Source: Halobacteriovoraceae bacterium (GTDB lineage Bacteria > Bdellovibrionota > Bacteriovoracia > Bacteriovoracales > Bacteriovoracaceae). From it: a DNA stretch of 64,000 nt. Positions within the stretch are counted from its first letter, which is position 1, and every line of letters starts with the position of its first letter. The DNA lies in NCBI GenBank assembly GCA_020635115.1, contig JACKAK010000003.1:1-64000 (forward strand). The letters are read 5' to 3'. A model generated the notes under the pieces. It saw nothing but the letters and a program-made list of their open reading frames with translations, searched no databases and was not told where the DNA came from. The translations under genes and the position numbers were made by a program. Below, one piece after another: positions 43,870 to 52,887 of the stretch.

Positions 43870-44298
43870 TCATCCGATCTGAATCTGATGACCTAATGAC
43901 TTCGACTGACGACCAAAGAAGTTTTGAGCTTCTTCACTTTCAGAAGCTTCTTTGCAAACTATACACATTGTGCTTGTAGGACGAGCTCTCAAACGAGAAA
44001 ACGGTATTTCAGAACCACATTCTTCACACATTCCATATTCCCCACATTCGATACTCTTGAGAGATTTTTCAATTTTTCTAACATAGAGATTCTTACGATT
44101 CGTTAGTCGTGTTGTGTGTGATAATAGTATACTTTCGTTTGCCTCGTCTACCACATCCCTGATATCTTTTTCTTGATCGATGAGCTCACCAAACTCTTTG
44201 CTAATTTCATCAAAAATTTTTCTTTTTTCAAGAAGTAAAATTTTTTTAATTTCTTCAATTTCACTATTACTTAAATGATGATTTTCCCTTTTCCTCAT
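43870..44298 (-). CDS. TraR/DksA-family zinc finger protein
   Basis: 142 residues from the ATG at 44298, chosen because AGGGGGAGGA stands directly upstream; the frame opens 15 codons earlier without a ribosome site. A long helical hairpin (residues about 10-85, rich in Glu/Lys) is followed by a four-Cys zinc finger: GMCEECGSEI and MCIVCKEAS. DksA proteins bind RNA polymerase through the secondary channel and act with ppGpp. The Asp pair expected at the coiled-coil tip may be in QEKDIRDVVDEAN. A short Glu/Ser tail follows. Whether it is true DksA or a paralogue is not certain; dcd lies just downstream. Confidence 0.85.
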   Translation of the reverse strand: MRKRENHHLSNSEIEEIKKILLLEKRKIFDEISKEFGELIDQEKDIRDVVDEANESILLSHTTRLTNRKNLYVRKIEKSLKSIECGEYGMCEECGSEIPFSRLRARPTSTMCIVCKEASESEEAQNFFGRQSKSLGHQIQIG

Positions 44299-44438
44299 TC
44301 CTCCCCCTTCAGTAGTGATGCAAGAAAAGACCCAAAAAACCATAAAAGTTATTTGGGGTAGCGGGATAATAGAGAGATAAGGTCATAGTGGCAATTAAAT
44401 TAATCTTACACTTTGTTAGAAATTTTATAATCTAACAT

Positions 44439-44942
44439 CTATTCTTTCGGAGATTTTTTTGGGTATTGATTTTTGTTTAAAAAAACAAATTCATTAATAA
44501 CGGGAGCAATGTCGACTTGATCATTTTCGACAAAAAACAAATCATAAACTTCGTCCCCTACAAAAATTTCAGTATCTTCTTCATGTCCATACTTATCCCG
44601 AACTTTATCTTGGATAAAAACAGCTTGTACATGAACGTCTATAGAATCACTCATGGCCGCACCTGTTGAAGTGCAATAGGTAATAAACTCGACATTTAAT
44701 TGTCCTGTCAAAATCATGAAATCATTGAGATGTGAATTATTTTTTTTAATCATTTCCCCAATGAAAGTTAATTTAGATTTCTGGCCAATTTCATCTCTAT
44801 CTTCTTGGTCAATATTTTCTTCAAGTTCACTCAAAATTTCTTTTGCCCAATCGTCTTGATCACAATCAATTTGTACACTTTTAGGTACATCCATTCCCAT
44901 ATACGAAAGGTGAAAATATCGGTTCTTCTTTTTATTTGACAT
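44439..44942 (-). CDS. YceD/DUF177-like protein
   Basis: 167 residues, no signal peptide. The C-terminal part has the DUF177 rhythm: alternating strands with DSIDVHVQAVFI, then EEDTEIFVGDEVYDLFFVENDQVDIAPVINEFVFLNKNQYPK, which resembles the 'id...pll.E.l.L.lP' ending of YceD proteins. In most bacteria YceD precedes rpmF and affects 23S rRNA synthesis, but no rpmF is adjacent here. The N-terminus is more divergent (FHLSYMGMDVPKSVQI). GAGAAG precedes the ATG. The next gene upstream is the M23 peptidase, 44 bases away. The family call is tentative. Confidence 0.45.
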   Translation of the reverse strand: MSNKKKNRYFHLSYMGMDVPKSVQIDCDQDDWAKEILSELEENIDQEDRDEIGQKSKLTFIGEMIKKNNSHLNDFMILTGQLNVEFITYCTSTGAAMSDSIDVHVQAVFIQDKVRDKYGHEEDTEIFVGDEVYDLFFVENDQVDIAPVINEFVFLNKNQYPKKSPKE

Positions 44943-44986
44943 GAACTTCTCTACTTTTGTTCAGCTTTTACACATTGTTTTTCTTA

Positions 44987-45676
44987 TCATTCTTTTGGTT
45001 TGTAGGCCAAAAATACTTGTCTGGATTTCTTTAAAAAAGGAACTGGATCAATGGGAAAGTCATTTTTTCTAACTTCAAAATGGAGATGTGGCCCAGTACT
45101 ACGTCCTGAATTTCCAAGAAGGGCTATAACTTGTCCTCGAAAAACCTTCTGTCCTTTACGTGTTAGATTTTTTTTTGCATGAGCATAGACGGTAGAAATT
45201 CCATCATTATGTTGAATTATTGTTAAATTGCCATAGCCTGAAAGACCATTATTGGAATAAATGACAACACCATCATCTGCGGCCAAAATCGATGCTCCTT
45301 TTTTCCCAGGGATATCTATTCCTTCATGTTTTCTTCCCCAACGCTTTCCATAAAATGAACTTATTTTTAACACTGATGGCACGGGCCAGAGAAATTTCCC
45401 TGTATAGAGTTCTTCTCCGTAAAGTAAATCGTTATAATCAAGATGATTTTGAAAGGCCCGTTTAATACCAGCGACCTGAGGGATAAAAAACCAGTTGCCT
45501 ACTCTAAATTCTTTCCCTTGATTTGCATTCAATATGGCCTGAGGTTTAGTGCCATATGAAATAGCGATTTCTTCTAGACTGTCACCTTCTTGCAAAAGAA
45601 TAAACTTTCCACTTTGCATGCTGGCACAAGAAAAAAGGAAAAATGACAATAAAATTATTATTTTCATATACTTCAT
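44987..45676 (-). CDS. LysM-M23 peptidase lipoprotein (murein hydrolase, NlpD-like)
   Basis: 229 residues. The signal peptide ends in a lipobox (FFLFSCAS), giving a lipoprotein. A LysM peptidoglycan-binding module (about 26-70, LQEGDSLEEIAISYGTKPQAILNANQG) is followed by an M23 (LytM) domain (about 100-220) with all zinc ligands: RKHEGIDIPG (His, Asp) and GPHLHFEVR (His-x-His). With the metal site intact it should be an active endopeptidase rather than an EnvC/NlpD-type degenerate activator. The start may be ATG 45676 or 45667; neither has a good Shine-Dalgarno. No amidase or rpoS gene is adjacent. Likely periplasmic face of the outer membrane. Confidence 0.88.
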   Translation of the reverse strand: MKYMKIIILLSFFLFSCASMQSGKFILLQEGDSLEEIAISYGTKPQAILNANQGKEFRVGNWFFIPQVAGIKRAFQNHLDYNDLLYGEELYTGKFLWPVPSVLKISSFYGKRWGRKHEGIDIPGKKGASILAADDGVVIYSNNGLSGYGNLTIIQHNDGISTVYAHAKKNLTRKGQKVFRGQVIALLGNSGRSTGPHLHFEVRKNDFPIDPVPFLKKSRQVFLAYKPKE

Positions 45677-45757
45677 ATCGGAGGGTAACTATCAGACTTT
45701 AAAATTAGACCGTCAAACCGCAGTTTGTTATCAGACTATTTGCATCAATAATGTGAT

Positions 45758-45792
45758 TTGATCAACCTCTCCATATTACTTATTATAAACGT
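45758..45792 (+). promoter_or_regulatory. Promoter placing the transcript start at the ATG (leaderless)
   Basis: TTGATC (45758-45763), exactly 17 bases, then TATTAT (45781-45786). Seven bases after the -10 is the A of the ATG at 45793, and there is no Shine-Dalgarno sequence. A leaderless mRNA is the natural reading. Confidence 0.5.
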
Positions 45793-46839
45793 ATGAGAAA
45801 AATTATTTATATCCTCCTTTTCTGCCTACCTCTATATTCAATATATTCTGAAGAAGTTGAAATTGAAAACTGGCCTTTAATTTGGCAATACTTTACAGAA
45901 CAAAAATTGACCTCCGAATATTATCAACTAAAAGGAGATGATTTAAAAAGCTACCAGCTGCGGTATTTACATGTGAATAGGAACTCGAAAAACTTGATAT
46001 TTATTTCAACTGGTCGGGCCGAAATTATAGAGAAATATTATGAAATTATTTATGACTTAAGAAATGTAAATGCTGATATTCTGATTATTGATCAATTGGG
46101 TCAAGGGCTTTCATCACGAATAGTACAAAATAAATATGTTGGTTATATCAACAATTATGATCAATATGTGGAATCAATAGCTCAGCTTCTTCGAGATAAA
46201 AAGTTTTCACATTACCAAAGTCGATTTGCTATTGGCCATTCAATGGGTGGAGTGATCGTGCATTTATTGAATACCAAATATCCTCTTTTTTTTAAGTATG
46301 CAGTTCTTACCTCCCCTTCTTTTGAGATCTCTTTTGGGGCCATGCCCAAGTGGTTTGCTCTTCTTATTTTGAAATTGATGACATTTTTTGGTTATGGTGA
46401 GGATTTTGGGCCTGGTTTAGGGCCTTTTAAAAAAACTTCTTTTATTGGAAATGAACTTACAAGTTCTCCTTTTCGGTTCAAACATTTTAGAAATGATATT
46501 TATTTGAATAAAAATCAGTTTGGTATGCTGGGGATGGACGGGGCCATTGGAGGGCCATCTGTGCATTGGATTTCAGAAACAGTCCGGATAGGAGAAAAAA
46601 TTCAAAGTAAAAATGAATTTACTTCAGTAGTCCCTTTTACAATAATTCAAGCGCAACGAGATGAAGTTGTAGATAATATTGGACAAAATAACGTATGCAA
46701 AACTCATAAAAATTGTGAGCTTATAGTTATAAAAGATTCTAAACATGAACCTTTCATTGAAACAGATGAGATTAAAAATATGGTTTTAAATATTATCAAA
46801 GAAAAAATAATAAAAATATTTTCAAATCAATCACAATAA
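45793..46839 (+). CDS. Secreted alpha/beta hydrolase, lysophospholipase (PldB/Hydrolase_4) type
   Basis: 348 residues with a signal peptide (MRKIIYILLFCLPLYSIYS). The nucleophile elbow is AIGHSMGGVIVH (Ser150); the acid is probably in QAQRDEVVD near residue 285 and the base His in DSKHEPFIE near 318, the usual order. DQLGQGLSSR before the elbow is the lysophospholipase L2-like 'D..G.G.S' loop, and a TSPSFEI lid region follows. Acts outside the cytoplasm, on lysophospholipid, monoacylglycerol or similar substrates. The 3' end overlaps the convergent 782-residue gene by 13 bases. Confidence 0.8.
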   Translation: MRKIIYILLFCLPLYSIYSEEVEIENWPLIWQYFTEQKLTSEYYQLKGDDLKSYQLRYLHVNRNSKNLIFISTGRAEIIEKYYEIIYDLRNVNADILIIDQLGQGLSSRIVQNKYVGYINNYDQYVESIAQLLRDKKFSHYQSRFAIGHSMGGVIVHLLNTKYPLFFKYAVLTSPSFEISFGAMPKWFALLILKLMTFFGYGEDFGPGLGPFKKTSFIGNELTSSPFRFKHFRNDIYLNKNQFGMLGMDGAIGGPSVHWISETVRIGEKIQSKNEFTSVVPFTIIQAQRDEVVDNIGQNNVCKTHKNCELIVIKDSKHEPFIETDEIKNMVLNIIKEKIIKIFSNQSQ

Positions 46840-49121
46840 TAATTTGAGATTTCATCATTAAGATCTCTATGGGGTACGATCTCCATAAATTCAATTACGC
46901 CATCATGCCTTACACAGCCTATGGGTCTGAAGTCGGTTTTTCTTTTAAGAGATAACTTTCTAACATTACTATCTACATAATCGTGAAGTTTTACAATAAG
47001 AGGAGATTTTCCAGCTTGTAAAAGTGTATTAATTATTTTTCTTTCCAACGTGTGATGGGCCCTATTCAGTTGATCGATTAAGTTTTCTGAAAACATAAAT
47101 TTTTTAAATACATTTGGTGTATTAGTTTCAACCAAGTAAACCATACCTGAAACTAAAGATAGATTTTTATTAGCTATTTCTTGCAGTAGAACTTCATTTT
47201 CCATTAGAGATCTTTCTGTTTCATAAAACATTGTAAATTGATCATCTGAAATGTCTTGTTTTTTTATTCTTTTGTTTGGATTTTTAGAGCTAATTTTATT
47301 TTTTTCTGTCTTTAAATTAGAAACATTTGTGACAATTTTACGATGTTTGTTTAAAAAATCAAATGCATCAAATTGATTTTCAATAATTTTAAGATAGTCT
47401 TCCTCTGAAATAAAATGGTGATAATAATATGGGATTTTCATTAAAAGTGAATTTGATATTTCTACAAATTTCGAAAAATTTTCTTCAAATGATGGATGTT
47501 CCTTAAAAAAGTAGAAAGCTAGTTTCTTCTTTGTTTTTCTTAGTCTTTGATTTTTTTTAATAAATTTACCAATTTTGGGACTCGTAAGTAGGTCGGCCAT
47601 GAAAAGTCTTGAAATGTTGATATGTTTTGGAGGTAAATTTCTAATTATAAGATTGTAAAAACCCATATGCCATTTATTTGCTTGTGGATCAATTTTAAGT
47701 ACATGATAAAATTCATTTTCAAGATGCGTAATTGTCAGATGCTCAATTTGATCAATTACCTTTAAGAAGTGGTAAAGATAGGCATCGGATAAATCTACTT
47801 CTTTGTAAAATTTAATGGCCGTATTTATACCTAGGAGTTTAGCTATTTTTGTAAACGAAGACGGAATTCCCTTTGGAAATTTTTTATTGAGTAACTCAGA
47901 AGTACTTAAGGGAATCTCAGATTCATTTAAAAGGTGCTCTGAAGAAAAAAAATCAGTATCTTTTTTCTTTTTATCCAATTCTAATTGTTCAGCTTGGGCC
48001 TGACCTATTTTAAAATGTTCATCTGTTAAAAGTTTTTCTATGATATGTGAATTAAACCGAAAAAGGTCTATTGTTGAATATCTTTTTAATTTTTTTTCAA
48101 ATTTTTTCATCATATTTATTTTTTCTTTTGCGTCCATCCCAAATAAATCCCTTGAGACTTTGAAAGCAATTGCATTCATAGCATGTACAACTTCAATAGA
48201 TTCATGTTTATAAGACTCTGACCATTCTAATAGAAAAGGATCGTGGGCCTTGTACCATTGGTAGAGTTTATTTCCGACTAGAAGTTGCATTTCTACCGAT
48301 GGGTTTTGCACTATCTTTCGAATCTCATTAGATAATATTGAAAAATTATCTACACCTTCATTTTCAACAAAATTATCAATTATATTATCTACGAGGTTTA
48401 AGATCATTTCTCTTTTACTATAGTTAGTTTTAGAAATATTCGTACTAATAGGTAAAGAGTTATTTTGGTGAGACTTTTTAATTTTTTGAAGAATTTCATC
48501 ATGAGATTTAGGTATATTAGTTCTATTTGCAGTAATCAAAATATTCGCATTTAGTCTTTGATTGCTTGTGATAACTTGCAAATATTTTTTTGGAGAGGAT
48601 GTATTCTTTTTCATAAACAACAAAATTATTTCGTCTTGGGAGAGAGATTTTAAAAAAGTTTCTTTTTCTTTTGCAAGTAAAGCTGCAGAATTTGCTATTT
48701 TTTCAGCGACAATCTGTACTCCTTTAATTTCCAATTCTGAACTTGAAAATAATGCACTCAAGCTTGCCAGAGCATCTTTGTGGGTTTTTGATTTGTGTTG
48801 AAAGAGAACTAATTTTTTTTGAATCTCTGGAATATGATTAATGGCCCAATAGCCAAATAGACTCATCAATTTTCCGCGTATAAATGCGTTTTTGTATTTG
48901 TGGTTAATATAAAGTGCGTGTTGGAAGTGTAGTTGAGCAGAAGCATGACTATAGGTATTCAAAGTCTCATCATACGCTCTCAGTATAGTGCGTATCTCAT
49001 TTTTTTGTAAAATCTTTTGTCTTAATAATTTGTTTTGACATAGTACTTTTAGTGAATCATTTGCAATTACACTCAAGCAATTAAAAACAAATATTATAAA
49101 TATAACTGATTTAAGCTTCAA
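46827..49121 (-). CDS. Exported helical protein, unknown
   Basis: 764 residues from a TTG at 49121, which has AAAAGGG about eight bases upstream and gives a clean signal peptide (LKLKSVIFIIFVFNCLSVIA). The frame opens earlier at ATG 49175, but that adds 18 polar residues before the hydrophobic segment. The mature protein is almost wholly alpha-helical by composition, Lys/Glu/Asn-rich, with no strand-rich domain, catalytic motif or repeat that I can align. Single Cys residues occur near the mature start and at the very end (NYYCD). G+C is lower than in the flanking housekeeping genes. I do not recognise it. Confidence 0.5.
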   Translation of the reverse strand: MKLKSVIFIIFVFNCLSVIANDSLKVLCQNKLLRQKILQKNEIRTILRAYDETLNTYSHASAQLHFQHALYINHKYKNAFIRGKLMSLFGYWAINHIPEIQKKLVLFQHKSKTHKDALASLSALFSSSELEIKGVQIVAEKIANSAALLAKEKETFLKSLSQDEIILLFMKKNTSSPKKYLQVITSNQRLNANILITANRTNIPKSHDEILQKIKKSHQNNSLPISTNISKTNYSKREMILNLVDNIIDNFVENEGVDNFSILSNEIRKIVQNPSVEMQLLVGNKLYQWYKAHDPFLLEWSESYKHESIEVVHAMNAIAFKVSRDLFGMDAKEKINMMKKFEKKLKRYSTIDLFRFNSHIIEKLLTDEHFKIGQAQAEQLELDKKKKDTDFFSSEHLLNESEIPLSTSELLNKKFPKGIPSSFTKIAKLLGINTAIKFYKEVDLSDAYLYHFLKVIDQIEHLTITHLENEFYHVLKIDPQANKWHMGFYNLIIRNLPPKHINISRLFMADLLTSPKIGKFIKKNQRLRKTKKKLAFYFFKEHPSFEENFSKFVEISNSLLMKIPYYYHHFISEEDYLKIIENQFDAFDFLNKHRKIVTNVSNLKTEKNKISSKNPNKRIKKQDISDDQFTMFYETERSLMENEVLLQEIANKNLSLVSGMVYLVETNTPNVFKKFMFSENLIDQLNRAHHTLERKIINTLLQAGKSPLIVKLHDYVDSNVRKLSLKRKTDFRPIGCVRHDGVIEFMEIVPHRDLNDEISNYYCD

Positions 49122-49215
49122 AGACTCAGCCCTTTTTTGTTTAGAATACTTATATTTTTGAGAATGAAGATTCAAGTTTTAAATAAAAAATAGCACACAT
49201 ATACATATTTTTTAT

Positions 49216-49950
49216 TTATTTTTTTAATTTTTTCTCAATTAAATGTTTAGATCTTAAAAATTGGAAATTTTGATTTACTTTTGAGATTTGCATATCACTT
49301 TCAGCACTTATATCAGGATCAATGAGTTTAACTTTAAAATCCCCCAATTTTTCAGTATCTCGCATAACCATAATATTTTCTAATTTTGGATCACCATGAA
49401 CAAAACCCAGTTTCTCATATGAATTGAGAATTTCTTCTACTTTATTAATTATTTTCGTTGCTTGTTCATAAGAGATACGCTCTTCGTTGACTAATTCAAA
49501 AAGTGTTTCTCCCTCAATATGTTCAATAATAATCCCACGAGGTAAACCATCCTGGTCATAAACAACTGAATAGACAACTGGAGTGATATTTCCTAGTCCG
49601 TGTTCAACTGATTTACTATTTAATTTGAGAGAATGAAAAAAAGATCTATTAGGTCTTGCAGTGTCACTATTTTTACTGAATAGTTCTCTTATATGTCTGT
49701 TTGCTTCTTTTTTATGCTTTTTCCCAATGTTAAAAAAATCATGATAGTGCTTATACACGACCTTATTTTTTGTGTAATTATCATAAAGAAAAAAGACAAC
49801 GCCTTCTTGTCCATATGCGCCTTTGTGAAAAACAGTATACCTGTTCTTGTATTGATGAGAAAGTAGTGTTTCACAGTCTTTCACTTCAATGCATGAAGCA
49901 AAATCAACTAAAATTAAATTCAATATTAGCATTAGTATGGAAAATTTCAT
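49216..49950 (-). CDS. Exported protein with kinase-fold (ABC1/RIO/eukaryotic-like) catalytic motifs
   Basis: 244 residues. Residues 1-20 are a signal peptide (MKFSILMLILNLILVDFASC), possibly a lipobox with Cys20. The rest has the small-kinase order: a Gly-containing loop (KGAYGQEGVVFF, 43-54), Lys67 in VVYKHYH, a helix with Glu82 or Glu89, the hinge IIEHIEGETLF (141-151), the catalytic loop VHGDPKLENIMV (His185, Asp187, Asn192) and LIDPD (Asp211) in the DFG place. All residues needed for ATP-Mg binding are present. It is short, lacking most of the C-lobe after Asp211. Protein or small-molecule substrate unknown. Exported kinases are uncommon since ATP is absent from the periplasm. Confidence 0.65.
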   Translation of the reverse strand: MKFSILMLILNLILVDFASCIEVKDCETLLSHQYKNRYTVFHKGAYGQEGVVFFLYDNYTKNKVVYKHYHDFFNIGKKHKKEANRHIRELFSKNSDTARPNRSFFHSLKLNSKSVEHGLGNITPVVYSVVYDQDGLPRGIIIEHIEGETLFELVNEERISYEQATKIINKVEEILNSYEKLGFVHGDPKLENIMVMRDTEKLGDFKVKLIDPDISAESDMQISKVNQNFQFLRSKHLIEKKLKK

Positions 49951-50176
49951 GAATTAAACTAACACAAAACGATCAACTATTCTACAAGATGTTGTAGGGT
50001 TAATATAAATTACTCACTTATAAACTTAAATCAAATAGGCCAACTATATAAAATTACACTAGAAATAAAATGTTTTTAAACCTGAAGCAAACATCTGTTC
50101 CATCTTGACCTACTTGCAGTGAACACAACTTGGAATTACAATAAGAAATCACAATATATTTATAGGGAGACTATTA

Positions 50177-50587
50177 ATGAAAATAACAATGTATCGTAAA
50201 GAGCACCAAGATCTAGTGGCGATGGTTGGAGAGATTAAAGGATTAATGAGAAATAGTTCTGATAATGCTGAACAAATTGTCAAAACACTGGGATCAATGA
50301 CAGGCAAAATTAAACTCCACTTGGCATCTGAAGACCAAAATATGTATCCCAAATTAATTAGTTCAACTAATACTGAAGCTGTAAAAGTTGCAACCGACTT
50401 TCAAAATGAAATGGGTGGGATAAAGGATGCTTGGGTTGATTTTGTTACAAGATGGAAATCTTCTGAGAAAATAAAATCGGATTCCAATTCTTTTAATAAT
50501 GAGGCAAATGGGCTTTTTTCAGCTTTGGCCAACAGAATTGAAAAAGAAGAAAGTGTTCTATACAAATTAGCAGAGGAAGTTGCTTAA
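50177..50587 (+). CDS. Hemerythrin HHE domain protein
   Basis: 136 residues, all helical. The iron ligands of the HHE four-helix bundle can be placed at YRKEHQDL (His10), HLASEDQNMYP (His near 53, Glu four residues on) and RIEKEESVLY (Glu pair near 125); the second-helix His of some members is not evident, so the site may be reduced. HHE proteins bind di-iron and act in O2, NO or iron handling. A GGGAG Shine-Dalgarno lies ten bases upstream of the ATG. Monocistronic; a stem-loop follows the stop. Confidence 0.75.
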   Translation: MKITMYRKEHQDLVAMVGEIKGLMRNSSDNAEQIVKTLGSMTGKIKLHLASEDQNMYPKLISSTNTEAVKVATDFQNEMGGIKDAWVDFVTRWKSSEKIKSDSNSFNNEANGLFSALANRIEKEESVLYKLAEEVA

Positions 50588-50638
50588 GCTCTTTTTACTT
50601 TTTGAAATGTATTTATAAAGAGATTATTTTACTTTTTA

Positions 50639-50699
50639 GGCACTTTCGATTTTTTTACATCTAACTGTAATTTATTCGAAAGTGTCTCGTTTTGTTTTT
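50639..50699 (+). terminator. Long-loop stem with T-rich tail after the hemerythrin gene
   Basis: GGCACTTTCGA (50639-50649) pairs with TCGAAAGTGTC (50676-50686), nine Watson-Crick pairs plus a G-T and a G-C, around a 26-base loop. TCGTTTTGTTTTTC follows. The loop is long, so this is a probable rather than certain terminator. Confidence 0.45.
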
Positions 50700-50763
50700 C
50701 TAAATATCCTATCGCACATTTGGAACAATTAAGTAAAATGTATTAAAATACACAAAGATGGAG

Positions 50764-50799
50764 AATGTAACTCTGATTTAACATTTAAAAGGTTACATT
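50764..50799. other. 8-bp inverted repeat in the 315-base gap 50588-50902
   Basis: AATGTAAC (50764-50771) and GTTACATT (50792-50799), spaced by 20 bases, about 100 bases before the YdcZ-type gene. It could be an operator. Besides this and the terminator-like stem I see no gene or other feature in the gap. Confidence 0.25.
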
Positions 50800-50902
50800 A
50801 ATCTGAAAATGGATATTCTCTTCAGAATAACGAAAAGATATTGCCCTTAGACTTGGATTTTATTCGATCAAGAAATAAAATGATTCAAAAAAGGAAAATT
50901 CT

Positions 50903-51364
50903 GTGAAGATATTTTATATAATTACAACATTCTTGATCGGATGCTTACTCCCCATTCAGGGAGGTGTGAACAATTTACTATCAGCAAAGATCTCAAGTAA
51001 TATTGCCGCTGCCTTTTTTTCATTTTTGGGTGGAACCATCATATTACTTATAATGCTTTTGCTGACAAAATATAAACTACCTCCATTAGAACAATTAAAA
51101 GCAATCCCCTTTTATTATTGGTTTGGCGGTCTTCTAGGTGCTATATTTGTTACTTCTGTGATTTTCTTTGCGCCAAGGATCGGTATTACAACCTTTTTAT
51201 CAATAGCACTTGCAGGACAATTCATCGCAGGATCTCTATTTGATCACAAAGGATGGTTTGGTTTTTCACAATATCAATTCAATTGGCAAAGATTCGTTGG
51301 CATCCTAATTATCTTTGTTGGTGTCTTTCTTGTAAACCATTCGAGGCTTAGTTCTCCAAAATAG
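50903..51364 (+). CDS. YdcZ/DUF606-type small DMT transporter
   Basis: 153 residues with five hydrophobic segments: IIYTTFLIGCLLP-like start, NIAAAFFSFLGGTIILLIMLLL, YWFGGLLGAIFVTSVIFFAP, TTFLSIALAGQFIAGSLFD and FVGILIIFVGVFLV. The pattern LPIQGGVNNLLS near the first helix, and LAGQFIAGSLFDHKGWFG, are characteristic of the DUF606 branch of the drug/metabolite transporter superfamily, which is about 150 residues and probably works as a dimer. GTG start with AAAGGA seven bases upstream. Substrate unknown. Convergent with cysS, ten bases apart. Confidence 0.8.
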   Translation: MKIFYIITTFLIGCLLPIQGGVNNLLSAKISSNIAAAFFSFLGGTIILLIMLLLTKYKLPPLEQLKAIPFYYWFGGLLGAIFVTSVIFFAPRIGITTFLSIALAGQFIAGSLFDHKGWFGFSQYQFNWQRFVGILIIFVGVFLVNHSRLSSPK

Positions 51365-51374
51365 ATTTTAGAAA

Positions 51375-52832
51375 TTATTTTTTCATTCCCCAAGTTACTC
51401 CTTGAGGTGAATCCATAATTTCAATTCCTAGATCATTAAGTTGATCTCTAATTTCATCAGATCTTGTCCAATTTTTTTCTTCTCTGGCCTGAGTTCGCTC
51501 TCTTAACAAACTCTCCACAAATACTCTGTCTATATTTTTTTGACGTATTAAAATTTCATCAATATCTGCTAAAATTTCTGCAGGAGTATACTGAAATAAT
51601 CCAAGTACATTACCGTAATCCATTAACCAATCTTTGAAAATTTTTGCCGTGTAAATAGCATTGGCATCCTTCATTTTCTTAAGAATATTTAATTTATTAA
51701 ATTCACGAACCACATCAAATAGGACCCCAAAAACTTCTGAAGTATTAAAATCATCATCAAAGGCCGTGTTAATTTTTTCACCACTAACTTTAAGCAGTTT
51801 ATCAAATTGATTGAGTGCTTTGTTTCCCACATTTTCATTCTCAAGAACGGTATTTGCATCCTTTAAAGCATTATAGAAACGTGATAAACCACTCATCGCT
51901 CCATTGATTTTTTCGTCGCTAATATTTAAAACTGATCGATAATGGGCCGAAAGAAATAAAAATTTAAGAATTTCAGGGTGATATTCATCCATGAATTCCC
52001 GTCCAGGAATCAAATTTCCCAGGGATTTAGACATCTTCTCGCCATCCATATTTATAAAATTATTGTGCATCCAATATCGACAATATTCTTTTCCGCTGGC
52101 CCCTTCGCCTTGGGCAATTTCATTTTCATGGTGTGGAAAAATCAGATCAATTCCACCACCATGTATATCAAATGTCTCTCCTAATATTTTTTGACTCATG
52201 GCCGTGCATTCAATGTGCCAACCTGGTCTTCCCTTTCCCCAAGGTGAATCCCAAAAAGGTTCTCCACTTTTTGCTGGCTTCCAAAGAACAAAATCTGCTG
52301 GATTTCTTTTTTTCTGATCAACTTCAACCCTTTGCCCTGCATTTAAATCTTCAAAGTTTTTACCACTCAAACAACAATATTTTTTGAATTTTTCTATTTG
52401 ATAAAACACTTCGCCATCGACGACATAGGCCATATCGTTTTCAATCAATTTTTTCACAGTTTCAATAATCTCATCCATATATTCAGTTACTTTAGGATTA
52501 TGCGAATGAGGAGTTAAACCAAGTCTGGCGTAATCTTCTTCAAAAGCTTTTATATAACGTTGACTTATTTCTGCAGCACTAACACCTTCTTGCAATGCTT
52601 TGTTGATAATTTTATCATCCACATCTGTATAATTATAAACATAGATGACTTCATTGCCCTTTTTCTCCAACCATTTTCTCAGAGTGTTAAAAAAAATCGC
52701 ACCCCTAAAATTTCCTATATGTAGATAATCATAGACAGTGGGGCCACAAACATACATTTTCACTAGACCTTGTTTAAGAGGAATGAATTCTTCCTTTCTT
52801 TTTGACATTGTGTTGTATATTTTAAGTGACAT
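51375..52832 (-). CDS. cysS: Cysteinyl-tRNA synthetase
   Basis: 485 residues from the ATG at 52832, which has GGAGG six bases upstream; eight more codons are open but unsupported. Class I synthetase: zinc ligands begin with Cys in MYVCGPTVYDYLHIGNFRG, which also contains the HIGH-type motif (HIGN), followed by GWHIECTAMS and HGGGIDLIFPHHENE, and KMSKS is intact (GEKMSKSLGN). The C-terminal anticodon-binding part has EEKNWTRSDEIRDQLNDLGIEI. Essential translation gene; divergent from pyrC. Confidence 0.96.
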   Translation of the reverse strand: MSLKIYNTMSKRKEEFIPLKQGLVKMYVCGPTVYDYLHIGNFRGAIFFNTLRKWLEKKGNEVIYVYNYTDVDDKIINKALQEGVSAAEISQRYIKAFEEDYARLGLTPHSHNPKVTEYMDEIIETVKKLIENDMAYVVDGEVFYQIEKFKKYCCLSGKNFEDLNAGQRVEVDQKKRNPADFVLWKPAKSGEPFWDSPWGKGRPGWHIECTAMSQKILGETFDIHGGGIDLIFPHHENEIAQGEGASGKEYCRYWMHNNFINMDGEKMSKSLGNLIPGREFMDEYHPEILKFLFLSAHYRSVLNISDEKINGAMSGLSRFYNALKDANTVLENENVGNKALNQFDKLLKVSGEKINTAFDDDFNTSEVFGVLFDVVREFNKLNILKKMKDANAIYTAKIFKDWLMDYGNVLGLFQYTPAEILADIDEILIRQKNIDRVFVESLLRERTQAREEKNWTRSDEIRDQLNDLGIEIMDSPQGVTWGMKK

Positions 52833-52887
52833 TTTTCCTCCACATTTCTTTGGCACTAAGGCAATATAATATAGTTTTAACGATATG

